Positions 29,606-39,562 of a stretch of DNA of 64,000 bases are shown here, piece after piece; position 1 is the stretch's first letter, and each line of letters starts with the position of its first letter. The notes beneath the pieces were generated by a model that saw only the letters and a list, made by a program, of their open reading frames with translations, ran no database searches and was not told the DNA's origin. Where the stretch lies: assembly GCA_977017575.1 (NCBI GenBank), contig CDRNVI010000060.1:186001-250000 (forward strand), written 5' to 3'. Source of the stretch: Paramoeba atlantica. Lineage: Eukaryota > Discosea. Both the position numbers and the translations under genes were made by a program.

Positions 29606-32046
29606 CTAATAAACAGGGTTCGCAGAAACTATAATATAGTAAAATATCGTTTTTTTTATTGAATATAGTTACTATATAGTACTATATTTACTATATTTTA
29701 CTATAAAACTATAAGAAAACTATAACCTTTTGTTGCATTCCAAATGGTATTTTTTGTGTAAGTGAGTAACACACACGCGTTTTTATACGTCCATCGTCAC
29801 TCCACCTCCGCACTTAGCCTGCCCAAAGCCAAAAAAAATATAGCCCAAACTCGAAGTATCCGTTTTTAGTAAATAGTGGATAAGTCTACTCGCTCGTAGC
29901 AAATGCGCTTTTTGTATTCTACAGCATATTCCGCGGCATGAATTTGAACGAGAGTCAAAGAGTAGCCCTGCTCACATAATATTTGATACACCTTCGCCAC
30001 GCCCCCGTACTTTACAGTTCCTTGGGGGTAGAACCATTGCCCCCCTACCCAGATGCGATAGTTCTTCGGGTCCGCAGAAATCATAGTAAAAACTGACTTG
30101 CAGCGGTACAGACTCCAAAGAAAATCCATCTCCGACGTGTTCACGGAGTCTTGTTTCATAAGAGAGGAATATTTATGAGCAATTCGTTGCCCCTGGGCTT
30201 TCAAAGCGCTGATTCCATCTCCTGTTACTACGTGGGCTACCTCGGCGACCGGGTCCAACTCAACTTCTATTGCCTGCGGGAGCAGATTCTGCTTCTCCAC
30301 GGAAGAACGTAAACTACATCGAATAGATGTTTCTGCCGCCACCATTTCTGGAGACATACGCGCACGAAGATCATCATATATAAATCCCACGGAACTAAAC
30401 AATCGCTCACAACTTGCCTCAGAAGCAACAAAGGAAGTCAGCTTCAGTGCCGCCCAAGACAAATGTAAAAATTTGCTCTTAATTGATAAATCCGACCAAA
30501 ACTGAAACATTTCACTTTCTTTTTTTTCAATAGAGGAACCTTCGCTCATGTTAAAAAACTCCTGCACACGTCCACTAAACCACAATTTCAAATCTTGACG
30601 CACTCCCGACTCGGGCGCTTCTTTATTAGGGGTTTTTGACTTTATCGCTAATTGCGAGCAGCACTTGCTGAGTCCTACGATGCAAGACCGTCCGTTCCAG
30701 TCAATGCATGGAGACAGTGATGCAGCAAGAAGATGTTCGTGTCATACTATTCGCATGAGACGATCAGCCAAGACCATCCCATGTGGCTGAGGTACGTCAT
30801 TTATTAGCTGTATCCACATTCGCATTGCCGTGGGGAGCGTACAATCATCTCTTTCTATGAATCTGCCAACAATGCGATAAATGAGAAGCGAATCAAGCCA
30901 CGAAAACATTCGAGCTTTTGCCGTAAACGCTTCCCAATTAGAATCACCCAGAGCACGCTCGACCGAGTCAAAGGTCGACCACCAACGTGTCGGACAAGGT
31001 GCCCGCCACTTTTCGTAATTTTTTCCGAGGCCTAAAATCTCATCAGTATTTTCCATCCGCATTGTGTGCCCCATGCAAAGTTGAAGCGAGTGGACCATGC
31101 AAACAGTGTAAGCTATTCCACTCTCTTCAGCGGTTATCATTAAACCCTTTTTGATTCCAGCTCCTGCGTCTGAAACCACGTGCGCCACAAAAATTCGATC
31201 GGCGCAAAGCTCCTCTATAACCTCTTTTAATAGAAGTTGAAAGGCGGATGCATCACTTGCGGGCATGGGTCTGACGGTCCAACACATAGACACACCATTG
31301 TTGATCATTGTAACGGCGCAGGTCGTACGATGGTGAAAAGTGGCTGTGTCTAAACATAAACTCACATCCGAAAATTTAAAACCAAGGTCAACGCACATCT
31401 TTACTCTAGTTTGCTTTGCATACTCAATGGTCAGTTCGTTTAATTTTTCCCTTCGAGGTGGAGTGGGACACATGCCTCGTACAATTCTGTTAAGAAACAA
31501 AGGATGCTCAAGAAATTCCGAACTCTGCTTTCCAAACTATTATATCCTTATGGTCCTGAGGTTTGGACGCTTGTGAAGAGATGTTTAACGTCGGATTTGC
31601 ACGTCGACGCTTTTCGTTTTGTTCAGCACACCAGGCATCATATTTTTTCTAGTGTTTCACTAAGTGCTTCTCTGCGGAATGATAATCTGTCGATAGCCCT
31701 CTTGGAACCAAAAAACGCTTCTTACTTCCCTCCACACACAGGTTGCATTCTACCGCTGGTTTCTGTCCTTCCGTGCGCGGTACTTCACTAAAATAGTCTT
31801 TACAGAAATTTCCCCTCGGCAGTTTCGTTTCGGGCATCTGTTTCGGTTTTAAAATGAAGAAAAATTAAGAAAAAAAGGGATAAAAACACATTTGCATATG
31901 ACTAGGATGGGTCAAAGGGCTTAAAAGCACCTTGAAATACGAAGAAAAAAAATATAGTTTTTTATAGTTTTTGAAAAAAGTTTATAGTAACTAATATATA
32001 GTACTATATTGATAGTTTTATAGTTTCTGCGAACCCTGCTAATAAA
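29606..32046 (-). mobile_element. Complete hAT transposon copy with perfect 8-bp target duplication
   Basis: The element is 29614-32038 (2425 bp). It starts CAGGGTTCGCAGAAACTATA and ends with the exact complement, the classic CAGGG...CCCTG hAT termini. Both sides are flanked by the 8-base duplication CTAATAAA (29606-29613 and 32039-32046). Subterminal ACTATA-rich inverted repeats about 100 bases long line both ends. The transposase is on the minus strand. Identical target duplications indicate a fairly recent insertion. Confidence 0.95.
29866..31838 (-). pseudogene. hAT transposase, broken
   Basis: From the ATG at 31838: a BED zinc finger (CNLC...H-x4-H in EKHLVKH), then the RNase-H-like domain with LDTATFHH (first Asp), HVVSDAGAGIKKGL (second Asp) and CPTRWWSTFDSV. 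The C-terminal dimerisation block is SEASCERLFSSVGFIYDDLR. The frame is interrupted by a stop just after the BED finger, one frame change near 31510 and a TGA at 30742-30744. Unusually, about 140 residues follow the dimerisation block (including FYPQGTVKYGGVAKVYQI), where most hAT proteins end. Inactive as it stands. Confidence 0.9.
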
Positions 32047-32049
32047 TAC

Positions 32050-32505
32050 AATATTTTTTGTTGATTTCCACCAGTTGCCACTGGCCTCCAAAAAGTTGGA
32101 CATTATCATATCGGATCTGTGCAAACGTATAGTGAAGCATAAAAATAGGAGAGAAATCACTCAGCTTCCCTCGAGATGACGATTACGTGGCCGCGTACAT
32201 CAGAACTCATTATGCTAATTTCCTGCAAATTCGAAAAAAAACAACTAAAACTCAGGTCAAAACTCAAAAAAATGGTCGATACTAATAAATACAATACTTT
32301 GTGTATCGGCCATTTTTGTGAACAATACTTTTGGGCGGGGGTGTAAAATAAATAATTGTGAAATATTAATTCGTAAACAAATTTCGAAATGACGAGCTGT
32401 ATTCCGTATGTTTCCATAACGCAAAGGACAAACACCTTCGTCACTGCATGCTTACCAATAATGTCTTTGAGCAATTTAAGGTGCACTATCCTTAAAAAGG
32501 TATTT
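32050..32505. other. Spacer; holds a second copy of the hAT target site
   Basis: At 32274-32297 the phrase tggtcgatactaataaat followed by acaata is identical to the empty target reconstructed from the hAT flanks. A 'ggtcgatac...gtatcggcc' inverted pair surrounds it. No gene; a 109-codon minus-strand frame here has no recognisable content. Confidence 0.5.
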
Positions 32506-32507
32506 TA

Positions 32508-32606
32508 GTGGCTTCGTTAAACGCGGAGGTAGTTTTCAACGCTAAGCGCGCAGCATAAGTAACTTCTAAATTGAAAACAACCACCACGTTTAACGAAGCC
32601 ACTCAA
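32508..32606. repeat. Foldback hairpin family FB2
   Basis: cttcgttaaacgcggaggta...ttttcaac, loop with 'gctaagcgcgcag', then gttgaaaacaaccaccacg and tttaacgaag. Arms of about 29 bases pair almost fully. The same hairpin recurs at 60206-60293, where G-C in the stem has become A-T on both arms, and in part at 59913-59980. Confidence 0.85.
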
Positions 32607-32794
32607 TATTAGAAATTTCCACCATGTTTACTGTACTTTTTGGTCAAAAAAAATTAGTCATTTTTTTCGGATATTTTTTTTCAAACGGCACTATAAGTGG
32701 GGGGGGCACAGTATTACCAAGAAATTATACACTGTGGAAGAGCTCGGCTTAGGTATGGACTTATGGATCATTGAACACATTTGCGGGAAAGGGA

Positions 32795-33355
32795 CTATTT
32801 AATAACTATTTGTGTACCAGTACAAATATAACTAAAGTTTTCTCGTAAATCGCTAAACTGAATCTCACCTCGAAGGTTCGGGTTATCAGAAGCGTAAAAG
32901 GAAACTAACGTTCTCAGATCAGAGGTCGTAACGAAACCTGAAAACTGGTTTCGAGAAAGAGAAAGAGTGCGCATTTGCCCAGGGAGATGCGCGAACTCAA
33001 GAGGGCCGTGAAATAAGTTTGCCGTGACGTTGAGATCCGTCATGTTGCGCGGAAGTTGTGCAAAAGGAATAGTTCCCGTCAACCTGTTAAACGCAAGGCG
33101 AATGAGCGTTATCGAAGAAGGCAAGTACTCCCACATTGGTACACCGGACATGTCTCTATCACCCCAGTCGATAGACATAACTTCGTCAGATTCAGAATCA
33201 CATGTTACGCCCCTCCATTGACATGCAGGAGTGACAGTATTCCACGTTGAATCGATCTTTTCCAAATGCTGAATGTATCGCTCAAGGTCGTATTCTACCG
33301 GTAAACTCCCACCTCGTAACTTTCCTAGTTTGGAATGAGTTGGAACGTGATCCAT
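32795..33355 (-). CDS. Leucine-rich-repeat protein (short form)
   Basis: 186 codons from the ATG at 33355. GKLRGGSLPVEYDLERYIQHL (about residues 11-31, quoted in full length 21 less one) is followed by cap NTVTPACQWRGVTC, then a DWGDRDMSGVPMWEYLP motif and four to five LRRs (LPRNMTDLNVTANLFHGPL, LPGQMRTLSLSRNQFSG). It ends GTQIVIK. Closest relative is the gene at 42073. A splice-acceptor-like TTTTTGCAAAC stands directly before the ATG and no leader is encoded downstream of it, so an upstream start is possible. Likely secreted or surface, by family. Confidence 0.82.
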   Translation of the reverse strand: MDHVPTHSKLGKLRGGSLPVEYDLERYIQHLEKIDSTWNTVTPACQWRGVTCDSESDEVMSIDWGDRDMSGVPMWEYLPSSITLIRLAFNRLTGTIPFAQLPRNMTDLNVTANLFHGPLEFAHLPGQMRTLSLSRNQFSGFVTTSDLRTLVSFYASDNPNLRGEIQFSDLRENFSYICTGTQIVIK

Positions 33356-33843
33356 GTTTGCAAAAATTGGTAGGGAATCTACTTACAAGTACTGAAAGAA
33401 AGGATCTACAGTATTAATAGAGGACATTATTTAATGTCCTTAGTACACTACTATTTAATAACACCACCATTTACGACCGAAAACCTTTTAGATCTATGAT
33501 TTATGGATTTAGATTCATAGAAGATTCATGGAAATACCCAAACTTACCCTTTCAAGTGTGCATTAAGTCGCGGAACGTTTGATTGGGGAGATTTTTCGCG
33601 AAGGGATAAAGCAGGCGAGCCACATCGTAAGGGGTTGCGTCTGGAGACCAAAACGAGATCACGCGAGATCTGACCGTGATGGAGTGCATCGCAAACGCCA
33701 ACATAAATTTATAGGCCAACATCTATTATACGTACCCAGAATACAAAACATAAGAAGGCTAGGGTTGGAAAGTTAACTTCCCTCGAAAGAAAGGCTTACT
33801 GAGGAGAACTTCTTAGAACTGCCTGGCTATGAATTGTAGCGGC
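33356..33843. other. Spacer between LRR gene and methyltransferase gene
   Basis: Contains a 20-base palindrome AGGACATTATTTAATGTCCT at about 33422-33441 and an R3 piece ('aaaacgagatcacgcgagatc', 33649-33669). No gene. Confidence 0.5.
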
Positions 33844-35526
33844 CTAGTATGCCACCTTCTCGCACTTTCGAATATCGTAAGTATCTTTACGCAACCGGGT
33901 GGCCACAATACTCCACAAGTCCCACGGAGAACATCCATCTGTTTCGAGCGAACGAATCGAAAGAAAATCCGACCACAATGGTTTATTTCTCTCCTGTCTC
34001 GCACTTTTCAGCGATTCCTCCATTTCGGACATCCAATCCCTGTTCCTAGCACGAGAACGCATCAAACTATTCCTGGAGGCAATCACCTCATCAAATGATC
34101 GGCCCAAATGCTGTGTAATCCGCGATGAAAGATTAGTCACGGAGTTTAAAAGTGCCTCCGTTAACTTTAAATCTTTACGGTGCAAAAGTGCGCACAAACG
34201 AGCCTCCCCGACGTGTTTCCACCACGGCTTTTCTTCGCCTCCTACATGTCCGGACTCTTCATTAGGCTGCCTCAACCTCTCATCTCCTCCTTCTCGAAAA
34301 CTTTCCTTACACAACGCGTATGCAACCAACAACTGCAACTCCGCGGAGGCATCAAAACGGTGATCCAGATCCTCATGACGTAGCAACTTATTGCGTGCAA
34401 AATAAACCTGCGACCGCAGCACTGTGTTAAAGTAGAAACAGGAATCTTCAAAGTGCTTGTTATCGTATGCTCGATCGCTGGCGTATCCCTTTGTGACCAA
34501 ACGACACTCCGTGGAGGTTGCACGTGTCCAAACCGGAAGAAGTAAATCCCCATCTAAATAAGATGTGCTCTGCTCCGTATGTCTCATCACCTTTTCAGTC
34601 CCCGTGATATCATACTCCATGTAGGGAAGGCGAAATTTGAGCAAGCTGTACTCGGGACGCATAATACGATGCCAGTGTCTTTGAGCCGCCATATTGTCCC
34701 GGACATGTTCCTCAAAATTAGAGCACTCTAAGGACCCCGAGCGGATGTCAGAGATAAACAACAGCGGGGTAAATGCCATCGCGGCCTCCGCCAGCGACGT
34801 GATCCCAGACGGAAGAGCAAGCGGTTCTTCAGCGATTTTCGCCACATTTTTCGTACCGCTTTGGGTTGTGTAAGTCTCCTCCATCTTTGTCTCCTCTTCC
34901 CCATTCGTCAACTCAGCACCCATCCTTGTCTCTGCACTCCCCCTTCTCCCATACCCTTCCTCTACACAACAGCGGTACAAAAACCGCAACGCCGGTGTTT
35001 TCACCATCCGTTTCGCCGCAATCCCATACGCCACCTCATTCGTAAAAAACTGCTGTCGAAGCACCAAACCCGAAGCACCCACCCGGTTTCCCCCCCTTTC
35101 CTCTTTTTCACCCTTCTCCTCTGCACCCTTTCCTCTCCATCGCTTCGCTCTTCTGTGGGTTTCCTCCCCCTCCCCCCCCTCGGGGGTCTCCGCGAAACGG
35201 TTTAACCCCGCATCAAACGGACACGGGTCGACCAGTTCGAATTGGGTCCGGTCGTACATCTCAAGTAAGGCCTTTACGTGAGTCCCCGGGGCGGCCCCCG
35301 CGTAGACGACCCAGTAGTTCTTTCTTGGGTTAGCGTACAACGAGAGGAAGGCGATCTCACTCATCAGGAGTTTGCGCTGTCCCCAGTGTGTGGTGGACTT
35401 GGGGGCGTGGGTGCGACGGGCGTAGGGGGCGGCGGGGGTGGAGGGGTCGAGACGGAACGGGACGAGCGCGGTGGAGGGGTGGTAGAGGAAGGGAGGGGGG
35501 GGAGAAAGGGGGAGAGGGGTGGTCAT
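33844..35526 (-). CDS. Cap-specific mRNA 2'-O-methyltransferase, VP39/kinetoplastid cap-4 type
   Basis: 560 codons from the ATG at 35526. HWGQRKLLMSEIAFLSLY and VVYAGAAPGTHVKALLEMY match the substrate helix and S-adenosylmethionine loop of poxvirus VP39-like methyltransferases. The K-D-K-E catalytic set is visible: K52 (GQRK), D260 (LFISDIRSG), K297 (LLKFRLPY) and E340 (STECRLV). Trypanosome relatives methylate ribose at positions 2-4 of the spliced-leader cap, making cap 4 on all mRNAs after trans-splicing; they act in the nucleus. A roughly 145-residue charged insert (about 105-250, Glu/Lys/Gly-rich) separates the SAM loop from D260, and about 200 residues follow the core. The start is preceded by a long C/T-rich tract. 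Family certain; which of the two trypanosome paralogs it matches is not decided. Confidence 0.9.
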   Translation of the reverse strand: MTTPLPLSPPPPFLYHPSTALVPFRLDPSTPAAPYARRTHAPKSTTHWGQRKLLMSEIAFLSLYANPRKNYWVVYAGAAPGTHVKALLEMYDRTQFELVDPCPFDAGLNRFAETPEGGEGEETHRRAKRWRGKGAEEKGEKEERGGNRVGASGLVLRQQFFTNEVAYGIAAKRMVKTPALRFLYRCCVEEGYGRRGSAETRMGAELTNGEEETKMEETYTTQSGTKNVAKIAEEPLALPSGITSLAEAAMAFTPLLFISDIRSGSLECSNFEEHVRDNMAAQRHWHRIMRPEYSLLKFRLPYMEYDITGTEKVMRHTEQSTSYLDGDLLLPVWTRATSTECRLVTKGYASDRAYDNKHFEDSCFYFNTVLRSQVYFARNKLLRHEDLDHRFDASAELQLLVAYALCKESFREGGDERLRQPNEESGHVGGEEKPWWKHVGEARLCALLHRKDLKLTEALLNSVTNLSSRITQHLGRSFDEVIASRNSLMRSRARNRDWMSEMEESLKSARQERNKPLWSDFLSIRSLETDGCSPWDLWSIVATRLRKDTYDIRKCEKVAY

Positions 35527-35529
35527 GGG

Positions 35530-35980
35530 AGGATGAAGGGAGGAATGGGGTTAGGGAGGAAAAAGGGTTGTGGGGGTTGGTTTTGGTGATGTTTTTATTA
35601 TTTTTTAATTTTTAAGCTTGTTTGTTAAAAGCTTGTTATACGTGCTTATCCTTGTCGTACGTATTAAGCTTGCTATAATCATTGTGCTTGTTATACTTGG
35701 ACGGGTGACTCTGGGTGGGAGTGCCTGCAAGCGACAAGAGCTGTCTAAATTTCTTTTTTTTACGCTTTGTGAACCGCCAAGGATTTATTTTTTTTGCTTC
35801 ACTTAGAGGGTATGTTAGTCATATGATTGGAAGGTTAACTTTAACGATAGAGCTACAGTTTGAAAAAATGCAGTTTAAAAGATAAATGTGCAGTTTTAAA
35901 AGAGATACATTTTAAAGAAACCCTCGTGTTTTCTTTGGTATTACTGGAAGCAAGAAATGAAATTGCATCTCGCTCTAGTC
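35530..35980. other. 5' flank of the methyltransferase gene, with repeat phrases
   Basis: A C/T-rich minus-strand tract at 35527-35590 would suit a trans-splicing signal. 'gcttgttata' recurs at 35629, 35660 and 35686. The CACCCAGAGTCAC motif lies at 35703-35737 on the minus strand. No gene. Confidence 0.45.
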
Positions 35981-35984
35981 TACA

Positions 35985-37290
35985 CACTCAACTATAGTAT
36001 CTCGATCAAGGAGTTCTAGTAGGGAAGTCCAAAGAAGACAGGAAAGCCTTAGACGTCCTCGCTGAGGTTGGGCCAAAGGGGGACCTTTTCGTAAACCTTT
36101 CCAAGGGTGAGATCATTACTCCACCACATACGCCATTGCAACGTCATTACAACCGCTGCACATACATCTACGCTATTCCCTCGCATTCCACACTATAAAG
36201 TGCGGTACGATGGTAATTTCGATATTCTAGGTAGCCCCGTTGGCTCTGCAGATCACTGTGATGTGTTAATGATCCACGCCATCGAGCCGGCTTGTGACAC
36301 ATTGGAGGCCACAGCGTTAATCGAAGACCCACAGGTGGCTCTCACTTTGGCAAGGCAATGTGCCGGATTCTGCCAAATGGTCTACGCATTACGTACGACC
36401 CCTCCCAGGCCCCTGGAGAACTCTGCAAACAGCTGGCCAATCACTTGATGAAAGCCGTTGAGCGTGCACTCTTCCCCCTGGACCTCTGCGCCCGAGATCA
36501 AATGCAACGACCAAAAAGTCGCGGGGGTTTCGGCTTCAGATCTTCATTTCTCCACCAATCAGCCGCCTACGTTTCCTCTGTCGCTTTCGCCGCTGACATG
36601 GACAAATCGGATCCAACCGAAGCTGAGGGTTTTAGTGCTGCTGTTCGCGATATAAATATCAAGACAGGTGTCGCACTGGTCGACCCAAACGCAGGGCACA
36701 TCCCAAAAACGGCTTTCACCTACACTAGAGAAACGAATCGTCCGGCCCCGTCCAAGGAAGCGATATCTTCTCAGCCAAGCGAATAGCTCAGCCAAGCGAT
36801 ATCTGAACAGGAATTTATGTTTGTATGCCGAAGCATATGCTAGAACAAGGGCTCGTTGGGTTTCACAGTTTGAAAAAGAAGCAGGGAACTGGGCATTTGT
36901 AACCCCCTCGAAGAGTAGAGGGCTCGCTTTCACCCATAGCGAATTCCGGGCCCTCTCGCGTTGGTGGCTCGGTATGGATGTCCTCCCGGGAGACAGGCCT
37001 TGCCCGGCTGAAGGCTGCACCCTTGGGCTGCTCGAAAATGGGGAGCATGCCTTGCTCTACAAGAATGGGCACGGGATCATTGCGCGCCATAACGCTCTCG
37101 CGCAGCAATTTACAATAATGTACGTCTTTTTGCAGTAAGGCGCATCTTTTACCGGAAACGGTACGGTTGACGAATCACAAACATGTGAGTACGCTCCTAA
37201 GGTGCTCCGGAATAAACCGAACAACAACAATCGCATCGGGCGCTCAACGGGCTTCAACGCTCCTATGAAACAGAAGGCTTCTCTTGCAAC
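35985..37290 (+). mobile_element. LINE reverse-transcriptase remnant (3' half)
   Basis: It begins with YLDQGVLVGKSKEDRKALDV, the RT palm motif with Q where the second catalytic Asp should be. GPKGDLFVNLSKGEI and LGSPVGSADHCDVL follow. The thumb/linker region has ARQCAGFCQMVYALRTTPP and SRGGFGFRSSFLHQSAAYVSS, then a zinc-knuckle region PCPAEGC...NGEHALLYKNGHGIIARHNAL. These come in the standard non-LTR order on the plus strand, in at least three frames. The 5' part is missing. Up to about 37620 short frames may be further tail. Opposite orientation to the host genes. Confidence 0.8.
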
Positions 37291-37884
37291 CAAACAAGAA
37301 TTTGATTAGACACGGGTCGTATGGCATCACAAAGATGATAGATCATTATGGGCGTCATATCGAGCCCTGGGGCATATTCGTCGCAGAACGCAAAAGCCCA
37401 CACAACAGGAAATGAATTACCCCTTACACGCTAAGATGAAACCGATGGATATCGATAAAGCGCGCTCACTGATGGAGCCATTAGTGCGTAAAAGATTTGA
37501 TGAACTTGTTCAATACTTGTATGTAAACCACCTGGAGCACGCCAGTATCTACAGAACAGTCATGAACCATCGCTTTCGAGCACAGATATCGATACACTGA
37601 TTGCTACGGAAGTGATCGAGCAGGTAACCTTGGAAGAAAAACAAAATACGCCAACACAAGGCACGGTAAAGCCATTTACTACAGTAGAAAACCGAACGGA
37701 GGGCTCACGTCGTCGATTTATAGTATGGACGATTTATAGTGCATTTGTATTGGGGACCTAACTCCTCTCCAAGCGGAGCGTCGGCCATAAATTGCTATGG
37801 CTGGCTCTCCGGATACGTCGCAAGATTTCCTGTCGTGGCCTTTATGAAAATTGGGATCCGATATCTCCGAATGTTTAGTTCCTT
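37291..37884. other. Possible LINE tail and spacer
   Basis: A 62-codon plus-strand frame at 37412-37600 (RSLMEPLVRKRFDELVQYL) is unrecognised. The rest shows nothing. Confidence 0.35.
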
Positions 37885-37956
37885 CTGAGGGGCTGCGGGT
37901 GAGGCCCAAGACGAGATCACGCGAGATCATACCCGCAACCCCTCTTCTGTCGCACT
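37885..37956. repeat. Repeat R3, self-complementary copy
   Basis: ggggctgcgggtgaggcc...acgagatcacgcgagatc, then atacccgcaacccc. Its outer parts are complementary. Related phrases lie at 18338-18475, 33615-33669 and 60455-60490. Confidence 0.6.
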
Positions 37957-37965
37957 TCGACCCCT

Positions 37966-38036
37966 CTAGTTATCTGTCACTCCTACTCCCCCTAGTGTCT
38001 GTCATTGTTTCACGAAAAGTAGTGACAGATAACTAG
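37966..38036. mobile_element. Miniature inverted-repeat element, 'CTAGTTATCTGTCAC' family, second copy
   Basis: CTAGTTATCTGTCAC (37966-37980) and its complement GTGACAGATAACTAG (38022-38036) enclose 41 bases similar to the copy at 29495-29568, including an internal 'ctagtgtctgtca'. Confidence 0.8.
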
Positions 38037-38291
38037 GGAGTACAGTATGGTAAAAATCAACGGAAATCGGGGTCAAAAAGAAATTATTATACTAGTTAAA
38101 CGTATACTGCTTAAATTTTCATCCTTCCTGTCTGGTTCAATCACGTTGTTCACTGTTTTAACGTTTTGTTGTGCGCCCACAGCTTGTTCAGAATTCACTG
38201 CTTGAATTACTATATCTACTAGGTTTTTAGTGTAATTAGTATATCTACTAATTCGTTCAACACACCCCGTACACCATTTACCGCTAACCTC
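38037..38291. other. Spacer
   Basis: AT-rich, with 'atatctactaggttttt' and 'atatctactaattcg' as a short direct repeat. No gene. Confidence 0.4.
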
Positions 38292-38858
38292 TCACACCCC
38301 CGCGACTTTCATCTCGTCCATACGACGGAACAACGCGTCCAGCATCCCCTCCTCCCTCCAAAAATTCGCATGGGCCCATATCGCGACCAGTATCGCGACC
38401 GCATAAAAGCAACTCATCCCGCAAAACAGCGGAAGTAACATTAAATTTCCCGAGACGAATCCAGCAAAGCAACCCCCGAGGGCGACCATGGCGTATACCG
38501 TGGAGAAGCGCTGGGCCCAGCCCGGGACGACCAGATTGATGATTTCATGAATATCCAACTCCTCGGGCAAACCCTCCGGATTGTGACCCCGAGATGAGGA
38601 GGCACCGGGGGAAGACCGCTTTCTTGCCCCCGCAGCTTTTTCCTTTTTTGTGGAGGAAATTTTAGAGGCTACGCTGTGACAGCGGGGGAGAAGCTGAAAA
38701 AGGCTGGGTGCCGTCGTTGTGGGTTTCGATGTGTTTTCGGGAGATGTGGTTATCGAGGCGATAGAGGAGGGGAGGGGAGGAGAAAGGGTGCAGGGAGAAA
38801 TCGTGAAGAGAAGGGTGAAGAGAAGGGGGAGGGAGGGAGGGAGGGTGGGAGGTGTCAT
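38292..38858 (-). CDS. Unknown protein with leader and two C-terminal membrane segments
   Basis: 188 codons from the ATG at 38858. Residues 8-27 are hydrophobic (SLPLLFTLLFTISPC) and could be a signal or mitochondrial leader. Residues 30-100 are Ser/Thr/Lys-rich and probably disordered. PEELDIHEIINLVVPGWAQRF leads into two adjoining membrane helices at about 120-142 and 143-163 (VALGGCFAGFVSGNL; FYAVAILVAIWAHANFW), then an amphipathic end (MLDALFRRMDEM). This helical-hairpin shape is common in organelle inner-membrane and ER proteins. Not assigned to a family. Same strand as the other host genes, which supports it being real. Confidence 0.55.
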   Translation of the reverse strand: MTPPTLPPSLPLLFTLLFTISPCTLSPPLPSSIASITTSPENTSKPTTTAPSLFQLLPRCHSVASKISSTKKEKAAGARKRSSPGASSSRGHNPEGLPEELDIHEIINLVVPGWAQRFSTVYAMVALGGCFAGFVSGNLMLLPLFCGMSCFYAVAILVAIWAHANFWREEGMLDALFRRMDEMKVAGV

Positions 38859-39562
38859 GTGGGGTGCGGTGTTATACGTGGTTTGCGTAAGTAGGAAAGA
38901 GAATGTTTCAATTTGTAAAATTGACTAAAATTTGGGTGAAAAGGGCATACATTATTTGGAGGTGTATCTTTAGGTGTATTTTTGCACCAATTTTTCCGGC
39001 TGACAAAAAATGTTTTTTATATGTTTGAATATATTCTAGTAATGTAACTATTATAAAAGGAAGATCAGCATCACCTTTAAAAGTCTATTTGTACAACTAT
39101 ACACTGTACACTATACACTGTAAACTATACACTGTATGAGCTTCGACTGCGAAGGATCTGATACATTTGAGTGTTTCAAATCCCTAAAGGTCGTGGAACT
39201 TGTGGTTACAAGGGATGTCATTATCAATGCCTGGGCCCGTCGACATGGGCTAACCTACGTGAATCCTCTTAGCCCTTGTTGTAAAGCTCACACAATGCTT
39301 TTGAAACGCATGAACGGAATGCAATGTTTTCACTGTCTTTCTCAATGTAGGAAGCGGCTACCTCTTGAATGCCCTTTTATACCGTGGATTATCATATCCA
39401 GTGCACCAAGTTATCATATCCAGTGCACCAAAAGTTTTTAGATTATCATGTCCAGTATATTATATCCAAAAGTATATTTTTACAATTTCAATTTACATAT
39501 TCAACTTACTTAGATATTCAATTTAGACATTTCTATTACTCGATTTTTTTCCTTCCTTCGTC
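38859..39562. other. Spacer with short tandem repeats and one doubtful ORF
   Basis: 'actatacactgta' is repeated three to four times at 39098-39135. A plus-strand frame of 101 codons follows from the ATG at 39136 (AWARRHGLTYVNPLSPCC, MQCFHC) without a known family. 'tatcatatccagtgcacca' is repeated at 39392-39430. The plus strand is not the host-gene strand here, so the ORF is doubtful. Confidence 0.35.

Noticed and set aside
33844-35526. Viral insertion suggested by the VP39-like methyltransferase
   Set aside because: Kinetoplastids carry host genes of this family; strand and gene context fit a host gene.
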